A stretch of 64,000 nt of DNA, from the NCBI RefSeq assembly GCF_900114535.1, contig NZ_FOTK01000011.1:1-64000 (forward strand), given 5' to 3'. This stretch comes from Methylobacterium pseudosasicola. GTDB lineage: Bacteria; Pseudomonadota; Alphaproteobacteria; Rhizobiales; Beijerinckiaceae. A program made the translations under genes and the position numbers. Of this stretch, positions 45,599-57,717 are shown in pieces (position 1 is the stretch's first letter; every line of letters begins with the position of its first letter). The notes below the pieces were generated by a model that searched no databases, was not told the origin of the DNA, and was given only the letters and a program-made list of their open reading frames with translations.

Positions 45599-45712
45599 CC
45601 CTCATCCTAAGGCGACGGAGCGAAGCGGAGGCCTCGAAGGAGACCTCCAGCCGGCCGCGCGATCCCTGGAGGGCTCCTTCGAGGCTCGCTGCGCTCGCTC
45701 CTCAGGATGAGG
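45599..45712. repeat. Palindromic intergenic repeat, family B copy 3
   Basis: CCCTCATCCTAAGG opens and CCTCAGGATGAGG closes the element, with inner GGCCTCGAAGGAGACCTCCA and its near-complement. It lies in the 295-bp gap between the exported lactonase and the DUF1285 gene. No gene is seen in that gap. Confidence 0.84.
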
Positions 45713-45833
45713 CCGAGGATGGGATATCCGTCAAAACGTCCCGCGCTTGCCGGGGCGGTGAAGGCGATGGCCAGGAGCAAGAGTAGCCCGCCAACCGTGG
45801 TTGCCGGGCTGCCAAGGCGCTATCTGAAGCGGC

Positions 45834-46418
45834 ATGAGCGACGATCCCACCCCCGACCCGACCCTGAGCCGCCTGAGCGCAGCCCTGGGCGACCTGCCCA
45901 AGCGCGGCCTGCCGCCGGTGGAGAAGTGGGATCCGCCCTATTGCGGGATGATCGACATCCGCATCGCCGCCGACGGAACCTGGCACCACAACGGTTCCCC
46001 GATCCGCCGGGAGAAGCTGGTCAAGCTGTTCGCCACCATCCTGCGGCGCGAGCCGGATGGGCGGGTCGTGCTGGTCACCCCGGTGGAAAGCGTCGGCATC
46101 ACCGTGGAGGATGCCGCCTTCGTCGCCGTTGAGATGGCGGTGGATGGCGAAGGGGAGGGCCGGCGGATCTCGTTCCGGACCAATGTCGACGACCTCGTGA
46201 GTGTCGACTCCGAGCACGCCCTGCGCTTCGAGCAGGGGCCGGACGGGGCGCTGAAACCCTATCTCCATGTCCGCCGCGGGCTCTGGGCCCTGGTGACCCG
46301 GGCGCTGACCTACGATCTGGTCGACCTCGCCGAGGAGCGCGTGATCGACGGTCGACCGTGGCTCGGCCTCTGGGCCGGGGGCACCTTCCACACTATCGCC
46401 CCGGCCGAGGCCGCGTGA
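45834..46418 (+). CDS. DUF1285 domain-containing protein
   Basis: A 194-residue soluble protein of the DUF1285 family, conserved in alphaproteobacteria and of unknown function. Family marks are EKWDPPYCGMIDIRIAADGTW, WHHNGSPIRREKLVKLFATIL, and RRGLWALVTRALTYDLVDL. It starts a four-gene run with the NUDIX, DUF6111 and cca genes; the stop overlaps the next start (GTGA). Confidence 0.9.
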   Translation: MSDDPTPDPTLSRLSAALGDLPKRGLPPVEKWDPPYCGMIDIRIAADGTWHHNGSPIRREKLVKLFATILRREPDGRVVLVTPVESVGITVEDAAFVAVEMAVDGEGEGRRISFRTNVDDLVSVDSEHALRFEQGPDGALKPYLHVRRGLWALVTRALTYDLVDLAEERVIDGRPWLGLWAGGTFHTIAPAEAA

Positions 46419-47062
46419 GCGACACGCTCGCCGACTTCCTCGCCCGCGCCGCGTCCCACCTGTCTCCGGACCCGCCGGGCCCGGACGATCCGACCTCGAA
46501 TCCCCGCGGCGACCACAGCCTCGACCCGGATGGCAGCGCCGTAATCCCACCGCCCCCGCACCGGCGGGCCGCGGTGCTGGTGCCGGTGGTGTTCCGGCCG
46601 GACGGCCCGCGCTTGGTCCTGACCCAGCGCGCGGCCAACCTCCGCGACCATTCCGGCCAGGTCGCGCTGCCGGGCGGCAAGATCGACCCCGCCGATCCGG
46701 GACCGGCCGACGCCGCCCTGCGGGAGGCCCACGAGGAGATCGGGCTCCCACCCGATTCGGTGCAGCTCCTCGGCTATCTCGATCCCTACCTGTCCGGCAC
46801 CGGGTTTCTGGTCACGCCGGTGATCGGAATCGTGCTGCCGGAGGCCATCTTCACGCCGAACCCCGCAGAAGTCGCGGACGTGTTCGAGGTGCCGCTGGCG
46901 GTGCTCATGGATCGGGACCGCTACGTCCTGCACGCCCGGGTCTGGCAGGGACGGCAGCGCCGATATTATGCCCTGACCTTCGAGGACCGTCTGATCTGGG
47001 GCGTCACCGCCGGGATCCTGAACAACCTCCGGGAGCGCCTCTACCCGGAGACGGAAGCCTGA
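46415..47062 (+). CDS. NUDIX hydrolase, CoA pyrophosphatase type
   Basis: A 215-residue NUDIX protein. The UPF0035 and NUDIX signature is intact: VLTQRAANLRDHSGQVALPGG followed by ALREAHEEIGL. This pattern marks enzymes that cut coenzyme A or its oxidised or acylated forms to 3',5'-ADP and phosphopantetheine. The GTG start at 46415 overlaps the DUF1285 stop by 4 bases, indicating translational coupling. Confidence 0.9.
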   Translation: MSDTLADFLARAASHLSPDPPGPDDPTSNPRGDHSLDPDGSAVIPPPPHRRAAVLVPVVFRPDGPRLVLTQRAANLRDHSGQVALPGGKIDPADPGPADAALREAHEEIGLPPDSVQLLGYLDPYLSGTGFLVTPVIGIVLPEAIFTPNPAEVADVFEVPLAVLMDRDRYVLHARVWQGRQRRYYALTFEDRLIWGVTAGILNNLRERLYPETEA

Positions 47063-47168
47063 TGCGGCAACGCGGAATCCGGTTCTTCGGGCGCCTCATG
47101 CGATGACATAGAGTTGGACTAGGCCGTCGCTCCAACGCTGGCCCCGAGGGATAAGGCTACCCACAATC

Positions 47169-47426
47169 ATGCTGCGCCGCCTCATCGAAGAGTTCGGCCT
47201 CTTCCTGATCCCCTTTGTCCTGTTCATGGTCTACCTCGTGCTGGCCGGCCGCAACCCGCTGCGCCGGGTCCATTGGGATCCGCACATCGTCCGCCTGGTG
47301 TTGGCCGGCCTCGCCGTAGTGATCGGTACGCTGATCTATGAGGGCCTGTTCTCGGAGCGCCGGGCCGGCGGCTACGTGCCGACCCACATGGAGAACGGCC
47401 GCCTCGTGCCAGGTGAATTCAAGTGA
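47169..47426 (+). CDS. DUF6111-like small membrane protein
   Basis: An 85-residue protein with two transmembrane segments (about 8-26 and 42-60) and a short cytoplasmic loop with NPLRRVHWD. The C terminus GGYVPTHMENGRLVPGEFK is conserved in alphaproteobacterial homologues. The function is unknown. It lies 106 bp after the NUDIX gene, and its stop overlaps the cca start (GTGA). Confidence 0.83.
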   Translation: MLRRLIEEFGLFLIPFVLFMVYLVLAGRNPLRRVHWDPHIVRLVLAGLAVVIGTLIYEGLFSERRAGGYVPTHMENGRLVPGEFK

Positions 47427-48673
47427 CGCAGGCGCTCGATCGCGGCGCCCTGGTGGCCCTCCTCGCCCAGCCGGGCGTGCGACGGGCGCTCGCGGCCCTG
47501 GATCGGCCGGGCGGCGAAACGCGCCTCGTCGGCGGCTGCGTGCGCGATGCGCTGCTGGGCAAGCCATCCGCCGATATCGATCTCGCGACCACGCTGTTGC
47601 CGGAGGCGGTGATCGCCGCCGCCCGGGCGGTGCCGGAGCTCAAGGCGGTGCCCACCGGGATCGAGCACGGCACGATCACCCTGGTCACCGAGGACGGACC
47701 GATCGAGGTCACGACCCTGCGCGAGGATGTCGAGACCGACGGTCGCCACGCGGTGGTACGCTTCGGCAGCGATTTCGCCCGGGATGCCGAGCGGCGCGAT
47801 TTCACCGTCAACGCGCTTTCCCTCGGGGCCGATGGCCAGCTGCACGACACGGTCGGGGGCTTGGCCGATCTCGAAGCCGGGCGGGTCCGGTTCATCGGCG
47901 ATCCGGCCACCCGCATCCGCGAGGATGCGTTGCGGATCCTGCGCTTCTTCCGCTTCCATGCACGTTTCGGCGCCGGGGCGCCGGATGAAACGGCGCTGTC
48001 CGCCTGCGTGGCCGCCCGAGACGCCCTGGACCGGCTCTCTCGCGAGCGGGTCCGGTCCGAATTTCTGAAGCTGCTGGAGGCGCAGGGCGGTCTGCCGATG
48101 GTTCGCACGCTGAGTGCCACCGGGCTGCTTCAGCGGATCACCGGCGGCGTCGCCGAGCTCGGTCGGCTGGAGCGGGCGATGGCCGCCTCGCTATCGCCTG
48201 TGATGCGCTTGGCAGCGCTCTCGGTCGGCGGCAGGAATGACGCGGATCGCCTGCGCGATCGGCTGCGCCTGTCGAACCCGGAACAGGCACAGCTCACCGG
48301 TTACGCGGACGCGCTGGCGGACCTGCACGGCCGCCCGGCGATCGACGCGCCGGCGGCACGGGCGCTCGCGGCCGAGCACGGGCTGCCGCTGCTCAACGAG
48401 ACGCTGGCGATCCTGGCCGGCGAGCCGCGGCCCGTCCTGGAAGACGAGGCCCGGCGGGCGCTTCAGGCTCTGGGCGGGGAGGGGGGTGCGCCGCGCTTCC
48501 CGCTCGCTGGAGCGGATCTGGTCGCGGCGGGCGTACCGGCCGGGCCGGCGATCGGCCGGGGCCTGGCCGCGGCCCGGGCGCTCTGGCTGGAGCGCGGATG
48601 CCCGACCGGCGCCGAGGCGCGGACCGAGCTTTTAACGCGCGCGCTCGACAGCGCGCGCCAATCCCAAAATTAA
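47423..48673 (+). CDS. cca: CCA tRNA nucleotidyltransferase
   Basis: A 416-residue class II tRNA nucleotidyltransferase that builds or repairs the 3'-CCA end of tRNAs. The active site is RLVGGCVRDALLGKPSADID with the DxD metal pair, followed by TRIREDALRILRFFRFHARFG. The GTG start overlaps the DUF6111 stop. The TAA overlaps the convergent atpC stop by 4 bp. No HD phosphohydrolase domain is seen. Confidence 0.94.
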   Translation: MTQALDRGALVALLAQPGVRRALAALDRPGGETRLVGGCVRDALLGKPSADIDLATTLLPEAVIAAARAVPELKAVPTGIEHGTITLVTEDGPIEVTTLREDVETDGRHAVVRFGSDFARDAERRDFTVNALSLGADGQLHDTVGGLADLEAGRVRFIGDPATRIREDALRILRFFRFHARFGAGAPDETALSACVAARDALDRLSRERVRSEFLKLLEAQGGLPMVRTLSATGLLQRITGGVAELGRLERAMAASLSPVMRLAALSVGGRNDADRLRDRLRLSNPEQAQLTGYADALADLHGRPAIDAPAARALAAEHGLPLLNETLAILAGEPRPVLEDEARRALQALGGEGGAPRFPLAGADLVAAGVPAGPAIGRGLAAARALWLERGCPTGAEARTELLTRALDSARQSQN

Positions 48674-49071
48674 AGCTTGAGGAGCGCCTTGGTCTCCTGG
48701 AGCTGGACGATCTGGCCGTTCAGCTCTTCGCGCTTCTGCAAGTCCTCGGTGGCGTCACGCTGCAGCTCGGCGGCCTCGATATCCCGATCGAGGGATTCGT
48801 GGGTCAGCTCCTCGATCGGCGCGGCGCGCTCGGCGAGGACGGTGACGGCAGTCGGGCCGATATCGGCGAAGCCGCCGCGGACGTAGATCCGCTTGCCGCT
48901 GCCCTGGCTCTCGGTGATCACGATGACGCCGACCCGCAGCGAGGTCAGGACCGGAGCATGGCCCGGCATGACGGTCATCTCGCCCTCAGTGCCGGGCAGC
49001 TGAACGGCGGTCACCTCGCCGGAATACAGCGTCCGCTCGGGGCCGACGAAATCGAAGTGGAAGGTGGCCAT
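48670..49071 (-). CDS. atpC: F1 ATP synthase subunit epsilon
   Basis: A 133-residue epsilon subunit. The N-terminal beta-sandwich has FHFDFVGPERTLYSGEVTAV, GEMTVMPGHAPVLTSLRVG and the C-terminal helices end LQETKALLKL. It couples the gamma rotor to the c-ring and inhibits the enzyme. It is the last gene of atpHAGDC, after a palindrome-bearing gap from atpD. Confidence 0.95.
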   Translation of the reverse strand: MATFHFDFVGPERTLYSGEVTAVQLPGTEGEMTVMPGHAPVLTSLRVGVIVITESQGSGKRIYVRGGFADIGPTAVTVLAERAAPIEELTHESLDRDIEAAELQRDATEDLQKREELNGQIVQLQETKALLKL

Positions 49072-49103
49072 CGGTCTCTAGCTTCCCGAACCCGCAACGC
49101 GCG

Positions 49104-49215
49104 CTCCTCCCCCTTGCGGGGAGGAGGTGGAGGTGGGGGTGGTGCAGACGGCACCGAAACGCTCAATCCTGAACCACCCCCACCCCCGACCCCTCCCCGC
49201 AAGGGGGAGGGGAGG
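49104..49215. repeat. GC-rich inverted repeat within the atp operon, family E copy 2
   Basis: Left arm CTCCTCCCCCTTGCGGGGAG with GGTGGGGGTGGTGC pairs with right arm GAACCACCCCCACCCC and CTCCCCGCAAGGGGGAGG. It fills the atpD-atpC gap, so in the transcript it forms a long hairpin between two cistrons. Confidence 0.8.
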
Positions 49216-49222
49216 GAGCAGC

Positions 49223-50707
<1,485 letters not shown>

Positions 50708-50722
50708 TCAGGTCGCGGAGCC

Positions 50723-51613
50723 TCAGAGAGCTTCCGCGCCCGAGATGATCTCGATGAGTTCTTTGGTGATCATGGCCTGACGCGTGCGATTGTAGATCAG
50801 CGTCTGCTTCTTGATCATCTCGCCCGCATTGCGGGTGGCCGAGTCCATGGCGCTCATGCGCGCACCCTGCTCGGATGCGGCGTTCTCCAAGAGCGCCCGA
50901 TAGACCTGCACGGTGAGGTTCTTCGGGAGCAGCGTCTCCAGGATCGCCTCCTCGGAGGGCTCGAATTCCAGGGCGGCGTTGCCGTTGGCGCTCTTGGCCG
51001 AGGTGTCGGCCGCCGGCAGCTCCGCCGGGATCAGGCGCTGCGCCGTGGGGATCTGCGAGATCACCGACCGGAACTCAGAATAGAACAGGGTCGCGACGTC
51101 GAACTCGCCGGCCTCGAAGCGGGTGAGGATCTTGTTGGCGATCTCGGCGGCGAACTCGTAATCGACCGGGCGGTTGCCGCGGATGTCCATGCTCTCGACG
51201 ATCTGGTCGCGGTAGAGGCGGCGCAGCTGGTCGTTGCCCTTCTTGCCGACCGTCATAATCTTGACGGTCTTGCCCTCGGCAGTGAGCTTCTGGATGTATT
51301 CCCGGACCGCCAAGCGGACGATTGAAGAGTTGAACGCGCCGCACAGGCCGCGGTCGCCAGTGCAGACGACCAGAAGGTGAGTCTGCTCGGAACCGGTCCC
51401 GGAGAGGAGCTTCGGGGCGCCGACGCCGCCGACCAGATTGCCCGCGAGGTTGCCAAGCACCTGGGCCATCTTCTCGGCGAAGGGACGGCCCGCCTCGGCG
51501 GCCATCTGCGCCCGGCGCAGCTTGGCCGCGGCGACCATCTGCATGGCCTTGGTGATCTTCTGCGTCGCCTTCACCGAGGTGATGCGGTTGCGCAGGTCCT
51601 TCAAACTCGCCAT
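50723..51613 (-). CDS. atpG: F1 ATP synthase subunit gamma
   Basis: A 296-residue rotor subunit. Both ends are conserved: [20 protein letters not shown] and [16 protein letters not shown] at the start, and [19 protein letters not shown] then SGAEAL at the end. The central region includes [15 protein letters not shown]. It is separated from atpA by a repeat at 51644-51755. Confidence 0.96.
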   Translation of the reverse strand: MASLKDLRNRITSVKATQKITKAMQMVAAAKLRRAQMAAEAGRPFAEKMAQVLGNLAGNLVGGVGAPKLLSGTGSEQTHLLVVCTGDRGLCGAFNSSIVRLAVREYIQKLTAEGKTVKIMTVGKKGNDQLRRLYRDQIVESMDIRGNRPVDYEFAAEIANKILTRFEAGEFDVATLFYSEFRSVISQIPTAQRLIPAELPAADTSAKSANGNAALEFEPSEEAILETLLPKNLTVQVYRALLENAASEQGARMSAMDSATRNAGEMIKKQTLIYNRTRQAMITKELIEIISGAEAL

Positions 51614-51643
51614 CGGGCCGCGTCCAGATCCGTTCCAGGGCCT

Positions 51644-51755
51644 CTCCTCCCCCGTGCGGGGAGGAGCCGAAGGTGGGGGTTGCGCCGGGTCTGGCGGCCG
51701 ATAGTGCGATCAGCACCGGCGCCGCCCCCAACCCTCCCCACCGGAGGCGGGGAGG
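51644..51755. repeat. GC-rich inverted repeat within the atp operon, family E copy 3
   Basis: Left arm CTCCTCCCCCGTGCGGGGAG with GGTGGGGGTTGCGCCGG pairs with right arm GCCGCCCCCAACCCTCCCC and GGCGGGGAGG. It fills the gap between atpA and atpG and would form an intercistronic RNA hairpin. Confidence 0.78.
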
Positions 51756-51774
51756 TCACAAGGGTAAGGTCCGA

Positions 51775-53334
<1,560 letters not shown>

Positions 53335-53365
53335 TCAGTGCTTGTTCGGATCGGATGAGGCGCGC

Positions 53366-53938
53366 TTACCGCGCGGCCTGCATCGCGAGGCGGATACCGT
53401 TGAGCTTGGTCTTGAGGGATGCGTCGATCATCCGCGAGCCCATGCGGACGACGAGGCCACCGATCAGGCTCGGGTCGACGACCAGATCGAGATCGATATC
53501 GGCCTTGGCGACGTCGCGGAGCGACGCCTTGATCTCTTCGATCAACGCGTCGGACGGCCGTTCGGCCACCCGCACCTCGGCGCGCACGATCCCCCTGGAA
53601 TCCTGCACCAGCGACCGGAAGGCGGCGATCATGCCCGGCAGGGCGAACAGGCGCCGATTCGAAGCCGCGAGGCGGATGAAGTTTCCGGCGAGACCGCCGA
53701 TCCCAGCGCGCTCCAGGACGGCGCCGATGGCGGCTTCCTGCTCGGCCGGGGTGAAGGCCGGGCTGCGGACGAGGCGGCGCAGGTCCGCACTCTCCTTCAG
53801 CAGGGCATCGAATTGATTGAGAGCCTCGGCAACCGCGTCGACCTGGCGCTCGTCACGCGCGAGCTCGAAGAGGGCGGAAGCGTACCGGCCCGCCACGCCT
53901 GCGACCAGGGGACCAGCCTCGGAACCGTTCTGCGCCAC
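53366..53938 (-). CDS. atpH: F1 ATP synthase subunit delta
   Basis: A 190-residue delta subunit that links F1 to the peripheral stalk. The N-terminal six-helix domain starts VAGVAGRYASALFELARDE. The C-terminal signature is VVDPSLIGGLVVRMGSRMIDASLKTKLN in part. I chose the GTG at 53938 because the family begins there; the frame is open to 54079. It is the first gene of the operon. The Fo genes are not in this window, which is the usual split in alphaproteobacteria. Confidence 0.94.
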   Translation of the reverse strand: MAQNGSEAGPLVAGVAGRYASALFELARDERQVDAVAEALNQFDALLKESADLRRLVRSPAFTPAEQEAAIGAVLERAGIGGLAGNFIRLAASNRRLFALPGMIAAFRSLVQDSRGIVRAEVRVAERPSDALIEEIKASLRDVAKADIDLDLVVDPSLIGGLVVRMGSRMIDASLKTKLNGIRLAMQAAR

Positions 53939-54154
53939 CCGTCGCTCTCTTCTCTGTTGCCCGCCCGATCCGCGCGTTCCGGCCGGGAACACGGTGCGGA
54001 TCTCGTTCGGGACGTGGGATCGCGCCAACAGCGGGACGGGTCGAGAACCGGCCCTTGTGGCGCGGCGACCGCCTAGCATGCCAGCATGGCCGCACGCAAC
54101 ACGGACCGGCGCGGCTCTGCGCGATACGGCGGCGGAAGTGTGACGCGGCAGGCC

Positions 54155-54850
54155 TCAGCAGGCCAGCCGATCGCATCGCCGAGTGCTGGCGATCATCTTC
54201 GCCATGGCGTTGGCGCCGGGATGCCCGAGGATACCGCTGTTGCCCAGAACGTAGGACGGCGTCGCGTAGAGGCCGAGATCGGCCGCCATCCGCATCTGGC
54301 TCTTGAGCGCCAGCCGGACCTCCTCGCTATCAGCGATCTCCTCGACCTCCGCCTGCGGGATGCCGAGCGCCGCCGCGGCCGTAAGGGCGCCGGGCCCGTC
54401 GATACGGCCGGGCTTGCTCAACAGCGTCCGGTAGAATCCCCAGGCGGCGGCCGCGCCGAGCTTGCGCTGGACCGCCAGCATCACCTTGGCGGCCTGGGCG
54501 GATTGCGGCGACAGGATCGGGTTGCTGACGAGGCCGATGCGCAGGTCCGGATCGGAGTCGTGCAGAGCCACGACATCGGCGGCGGCCTTGCGGCAGTAGG
54601 GGCAGTTGAAGTCGAAGAACTCGTACAGCGTGGTCTGGGCCTCGCGCGGCCCGGCATAGGTGACGCCGCGCAGGCCCGGAATCTGCCCGGTAATCTCCCC
54701 CGGCAGGATCGAGTTCGCCACCGCGCGGCCGTCATCGCCGGTCACCGGGACGCGCTGGCCGTAGGATTGTGCGGCGGCCCGCCCGAGCCCCGCGCTTGAG
54801 GCAACACCGGCGGCGGCAGCCGCGATGAGGTGACGACGGGTCAGCACCAT
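54155..54850 (-). CDS. DsbA-family protein with CPYC site
   Basis: A 231-residue exported thioredoxin-fold protein. The N terminus TRRHLIAAAAAGVASSAG has a twin-Arg pair and hydrophobic run (signal of Tat or Sec type). The redox motif is CPYC at 83-86 in FFDFNCPYCRKA, and the cis-Pro loop is LYATPSYVLGN. A helical lid lies between them. It is a probable disulfide oxidase or copper-related thiol protein. It sits upstream of the atp operon on the same strand, 216 bp away. Confidence 0.87.
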   Translation of the reverse strand: MVLTRRHLIAAAAAGVASSAGLGRAAAQSYGQRVPVTGDDGRAVANSILPGEITGQIPGLRGVTYAGPREAQTTLYEFFDFNCPYCRKAAADVVALHDSDPDLRIGLVSNPILSPQSAQAAKVMLAVQRKLGAAAAWGFYRTLLSKPGRIDGPGALTAAAALGIPQAEVEEIADSEEVRLALKSQMRMAADLGLYATPSYVLGNSGILGHPGANAMAKMIASTRRCDRLAC

Positions 54851-54944
54851 GAAAACCGTCCGGGACAAATGGAATTGTTTGGCCGAGGCTGAGCCGGCCT
54901 GCGGGATCGCGTGACCGTGATGGCGCAGGTCCGTGAACGCCGCC

Positions 54945-55571
54945 CTACCGGATCCCGGCCGGGCGGTCGCCCACCGCCCAGGCCAGGGCCTGTTCCAGGC
55001 GATCGTTGCCCCAGAACAGCTCACCGTCATCAGCCAGGAAGGTTGGGGCGCCGTAGATGCCGCGGGAGCGCGCCTCCTCGACGCTGACCCGCAGCCGAGT
55101 CTTGTTCGCCTCGCCAGCGGCGGCGCGCACGGTCTGGGTGCCGTCGAGACCCAGCGAATCGAGGATCTCGACCACCGCCGCCGGCTCGGCGATTGAGCGC
55201 CCCTCAGCAAAGCTCGCGGAAAAGACCGCCTTGGAGAACGGTACCAGCCAATCCTGGTCGTGGCCGTAGACCGCCGCCCGCACCGCGCTGAGGCTGTTCT
55301 GCGGGAATTGCGCCGGTCGGGTGAGCGGCGGCAGGCCGAGGCGGGCGGCCTCGCGCTCCACGTCGCGCCACATGTTCTTGCCCTTGGCCGGGTAGAGGTT
55401 GAACGGCGAGGTGGTCCAGCCCTGCGAGGCGAAGAGCGGCCCGACCAGGAACGGCCGCCAGCGCACGGTGACGCCGGCCGCCGCGGCGGCCTCCTCGACG
55501 CGCATCGCCGCCAGATAGGAATACGAGGAGGCGAATTCGTACCAGAACTCCAGTGTTGGCTGGCGCGCCAT
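54945..55571 (-). CDS. 2-hydroxychromene-2-carboxylate isomerase family protein
   Basis: A 208-residue DsbA-like protein of the kappa-class glutathione transferase group. It starts PTLEFWYEFASSYSYLA, where a Ser replaces the redox Cys, and has the GIYGAPTFLADDGELFWGNDR stretch in parts with the cis-Pro. In naphthalene degraders the enzyme isomerises hydroxychromene carboxylate with glutathione; here the substrate is unknown. GGAGAAG precedes the ATG. A 94-bp gap separates it from the downstream DsbA-family gene. Confidence 0.88.
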   Translation of the reverse strand: MARQPTLEFWYEFASSYSYLAAMRVEEAAAAAGVTVRWRPFLVGPLFASQGWTTSPFNLYPAKGKNMWRDVEREAARLGLPPLTRPAQFPQNSLSAVRAAVYGHDQDWLVPFSKAVFSASFAEGRSIAEPAAVVEILDSLGLDGTQTVRAAAGEANKTRLRVSVEEARSRGIYGAPTFLADDGELFWGNDRLEQALAWAVGDRPAGIR

Positions 55572-55775
55572 GGACTTCGCTTCTCCGATGCTCTTCGTGC
55601 GGCGGGGATCAGGCAATGCCCGCGCCGCGCCGTGCCTCACACGTCCGCAAGGCCGTCATGAGGCGAAACGCTGTCGATCGTCCGGCAACAGGCTACGCGC
55701 GAAGCGGCACGCCGGTTGCAGGCCGATGACACCCGCGATAAGCCGCCGACACCCTGCACCAGTTCCGGAACCAGC

Positions 55776-57014
55776 ATGTCCGATCCCGCGAAGAGCCCCG
55801 TGAAGAAGGTGGTGCTGGCCTATTCCGGCGGCCTGGACACCTCGATCATCCTGAAGTGGCTGCAGACCACCTACGGCTGCGAGGTCATCACCTTCACGGC
55901 CGATCTCGGCCAGGGTGAGGAGTTGGAGCCGGCCCGTCGCAAGGCCGAGCTCTTGGGGATCAAGCCCGAGAATATCTACATCGAGGACCTACGCGAGGAA
56001 TTCGTTCGGGACTACGTGTTCCCGATGTTCCGGGCCAACGCCGTCTACGAGGGCGTCTATCTGCTCGGCACATCGATCGCCCGGCCGCTCATCGCCAAGA
56101 AGCAGATCGAGATTGCCGAGAAGGTCGGGGCCGACGCGGTCTGCCACGGCGCCACCGGCAAAGGCAACGATCAGGTCCGATTCGAGCTCGGCTACTACGC
56201 GCTGAAGCCCGACGTGACGGTGATCGCCCCCTGGCGGGAATGGGATCTGCGCTCCCGCGAGCAGCTGATCGCCTTCGCCGAGCAGCACCAGATCCCGATC
56301 GCCAAGGACAAGCGCGGCGAGAGCCCGTTCTCAGTGGACGCCAACCTCCTGCACGCCTCCTCGGAAGGCAAGGTGCTTGAGGATCCGGCTGTGGAAGTGC
56401 CGGATTACGTCTTCTCCCGGACGATCTCGCCCGAGCAGGCGCCCGACACGCCGACCATCATCACCATCGGCTTCGAGAAGGGCGACGCGGTCTCGATCGA
56501 CGGCGAAAAGCTCTCGCCCGCGAGCCTGCTGGCCAAGCTCAATCAACTCGGCCACGACAACGGCATCGGCCGGCTCGACCTCGTGGAGAACCGCTTCGTC
56601 GGCATGAAGAGCCGCGGCATGTACGAGACGCCGGGCGGCACGATCCTGCTGCCAGCCCACCGGGCGATCGAATCGATCACCCTGGACCGCGGCGCGGCTC
56701 ACCTGAAGGACCAGCTGATGCCGCAATATGCGGAGCTGATCTATAACGGCTTCTGGTTCTCGCCCGAGCGCGAGATGATCCAGGCGCTGATCGACAAGAG
56801 CCAGGAGAAGGTCACCGGCACGGTGCGGTTGAAGCTCTACAAGGGCGGTGTCCACGTGATCGGCCGGGAGAGCCCGAACTCCCTCTACGACCAGGACCTC
56901 GTGACCTTCGAGGAGGGCGCCGTCGCCTACGACCACCGCGACGCGGCGGGCTTCATCAAGCTCAACGCCCTCCGGCTGCGCACCCTGGCGCAGCGCAAGA
57001 AGCGGGACGCCTGA
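55776..57014 (+). CDS. argG: Argininosuccinate synthase
   Basis: A 412-residue enzyme joining citrulline and aspartate with ATP in arginine synthesis. The PP-loop is [16 protein letters not shown]. Other marks are [27 protein letters not shown] and [20 protein letters not shown]. The ATG at 55776 matches the family start; the frame opens at 55716. It stands alone on the plus strand and ends in a shared hairpin with the next gene. Confidence 0.97.
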   Translation: MSDPAKSPVKKVVLAYSGGLDTSIILKWLQTTYGCEVITFTADLGQGEELEPARRKAELLGIKPENIYIEDLREEFVRDYVFPMFRANAVYEGVYLLGTSIARPLIAKKQIEIAEKVGADAVCHGATGKGNDQVRFELGYYALKPDVTVIAPWREWDLRSREQLIAFAEQHQIPIAKDKRGESPFSVDANLLHASSEGKVLEDPAVEVPDYVFSRTISPEQAPDTPTIITIGFEKGDAVSIDGEKLSPASLLAKLNQLGHDNGIGRLDLVENRFVGMKSRGMYETPGGTILLPAHRAIESITLDRGAAHLKDQLMPQYAELIYNGFWFSPEREMIQALIDKSQEKVTGTVRLKLYKGGVHVIGRESPNSLYDQDLVTFEEGAVAYDHRDAAGFIKLNALRLRTLAQRKKRDA

Positions 57015-57040
57015 GCGTCCCCCGGGGGTCCGCGCTCAGG
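57010..57040. terminator. Hairpin spanning the convergent stops of argG and the next gene
   Basis: CCTGAGCG (57010-57017) and CGCTCAGG (57033-57040) form the outer stem and CCCCCGGGGG the inner palindrome. The arms include both stop codons. No T-run follows on either strand, so a bidirectional terminator is only likely by position. Confidence 0.45.
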
Positions 57041-57656
57041 CGGGCTCCCACTTCGACGCGGCGTTCCGGCGGTAGGTGCCGGGCCCGAGATCGGCGTAGC
57101 GCAAGAAGATCTGGAAGGCCGGCTGCATCTCGCGGTGAAGCCGGACCAAGCTGTCCTGATCGGCCGTGCCATCCAGATGGCGGCCCATGTCGTGGGTGTA
57201 CGATTCCGTCCCGCCATACGGCCGCTCGGGGTCGATGCGCGGAACGCCGTGATCGTCGTCCCACATGTGGTTGAGCCGCGGGATCAGCGCGAGGTGATCC
57301 TCCGTCACCGCGAAGGTGATGTGCTCCGGGGTCTCACCAGTGGCGGAATCCCGGAACACGTCGGTGATCGCCGCGCAATCCAGCTTCGCCAGCGGGTTGT
57401 GATACTGGTAGCGGCCGGGCTTCAGCACGGCGTTCTGCGAGAATACGGCGATCCCGTCCTCCAGCGCCCGATGCTCCTCCTCGACGCCGTCGTCGTCGCC
57501 CGTGACGTTGGCGATGTCGCCGTCCCGGTCGCGACTGCCGTAGGGCGCCTCCGGGTGAATCATCGGCGCGCCGGGCTCGGCGCCGTTCCAGGCGACCACC
57601 ATCCGGCGGATCAAGGCGATGCGCTCAAGGGTGAGGTCGTAGACGGCGTCGTTCAT
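57036..57656 (-). CDS. Hypothetical protein made of two tandem repeats
   Basis: A 206-residue soluble, acidic protein. Residues 11-87 and 121-198 are two copies of one unit. Unit 1 has RIALIRRM...W...GAPMIHPEAPYG and a later LKPGRYQYHN; unit 2 has HLALIPRL...W...GVPRIDPERPYG and LGPGTYRRN. The shared core is G-x-P-x-I-[HD]-P-E-x-PYG. No catalytic motif or signal is seen. The P-E-x-PYG unit recurs in bacterial hypothetical proteins, but I know of no function. It ends against argG and follows nothing on its strand closely. Confidence 0.72.
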   Translation of the reverse strand: MNDAVYDLTLERIALIRRMVVAWNGAEPGAPMIHPEAPYGSRDRDGDIANVTGDDDGVEEEHRALEDGIAVFSQNAVLKPGRYQYHNPLAKLDCAAITDVFRDSATGETPEHITFAVTEDHLALIPRLNHMWDDDHGVPRIDPERPYGGTESYTHDMGRHLDGTADQDSLVRLHREMQPAFQIFLRYADLGPGTYRRNAASKWEPA

Positions 57657-57717
57657 GATCAGGCGGTCCCGGTGTGGCGAGTCTGGCGCCCCTCTTACAG
57701 AGGTGATTCGGCGCCTG

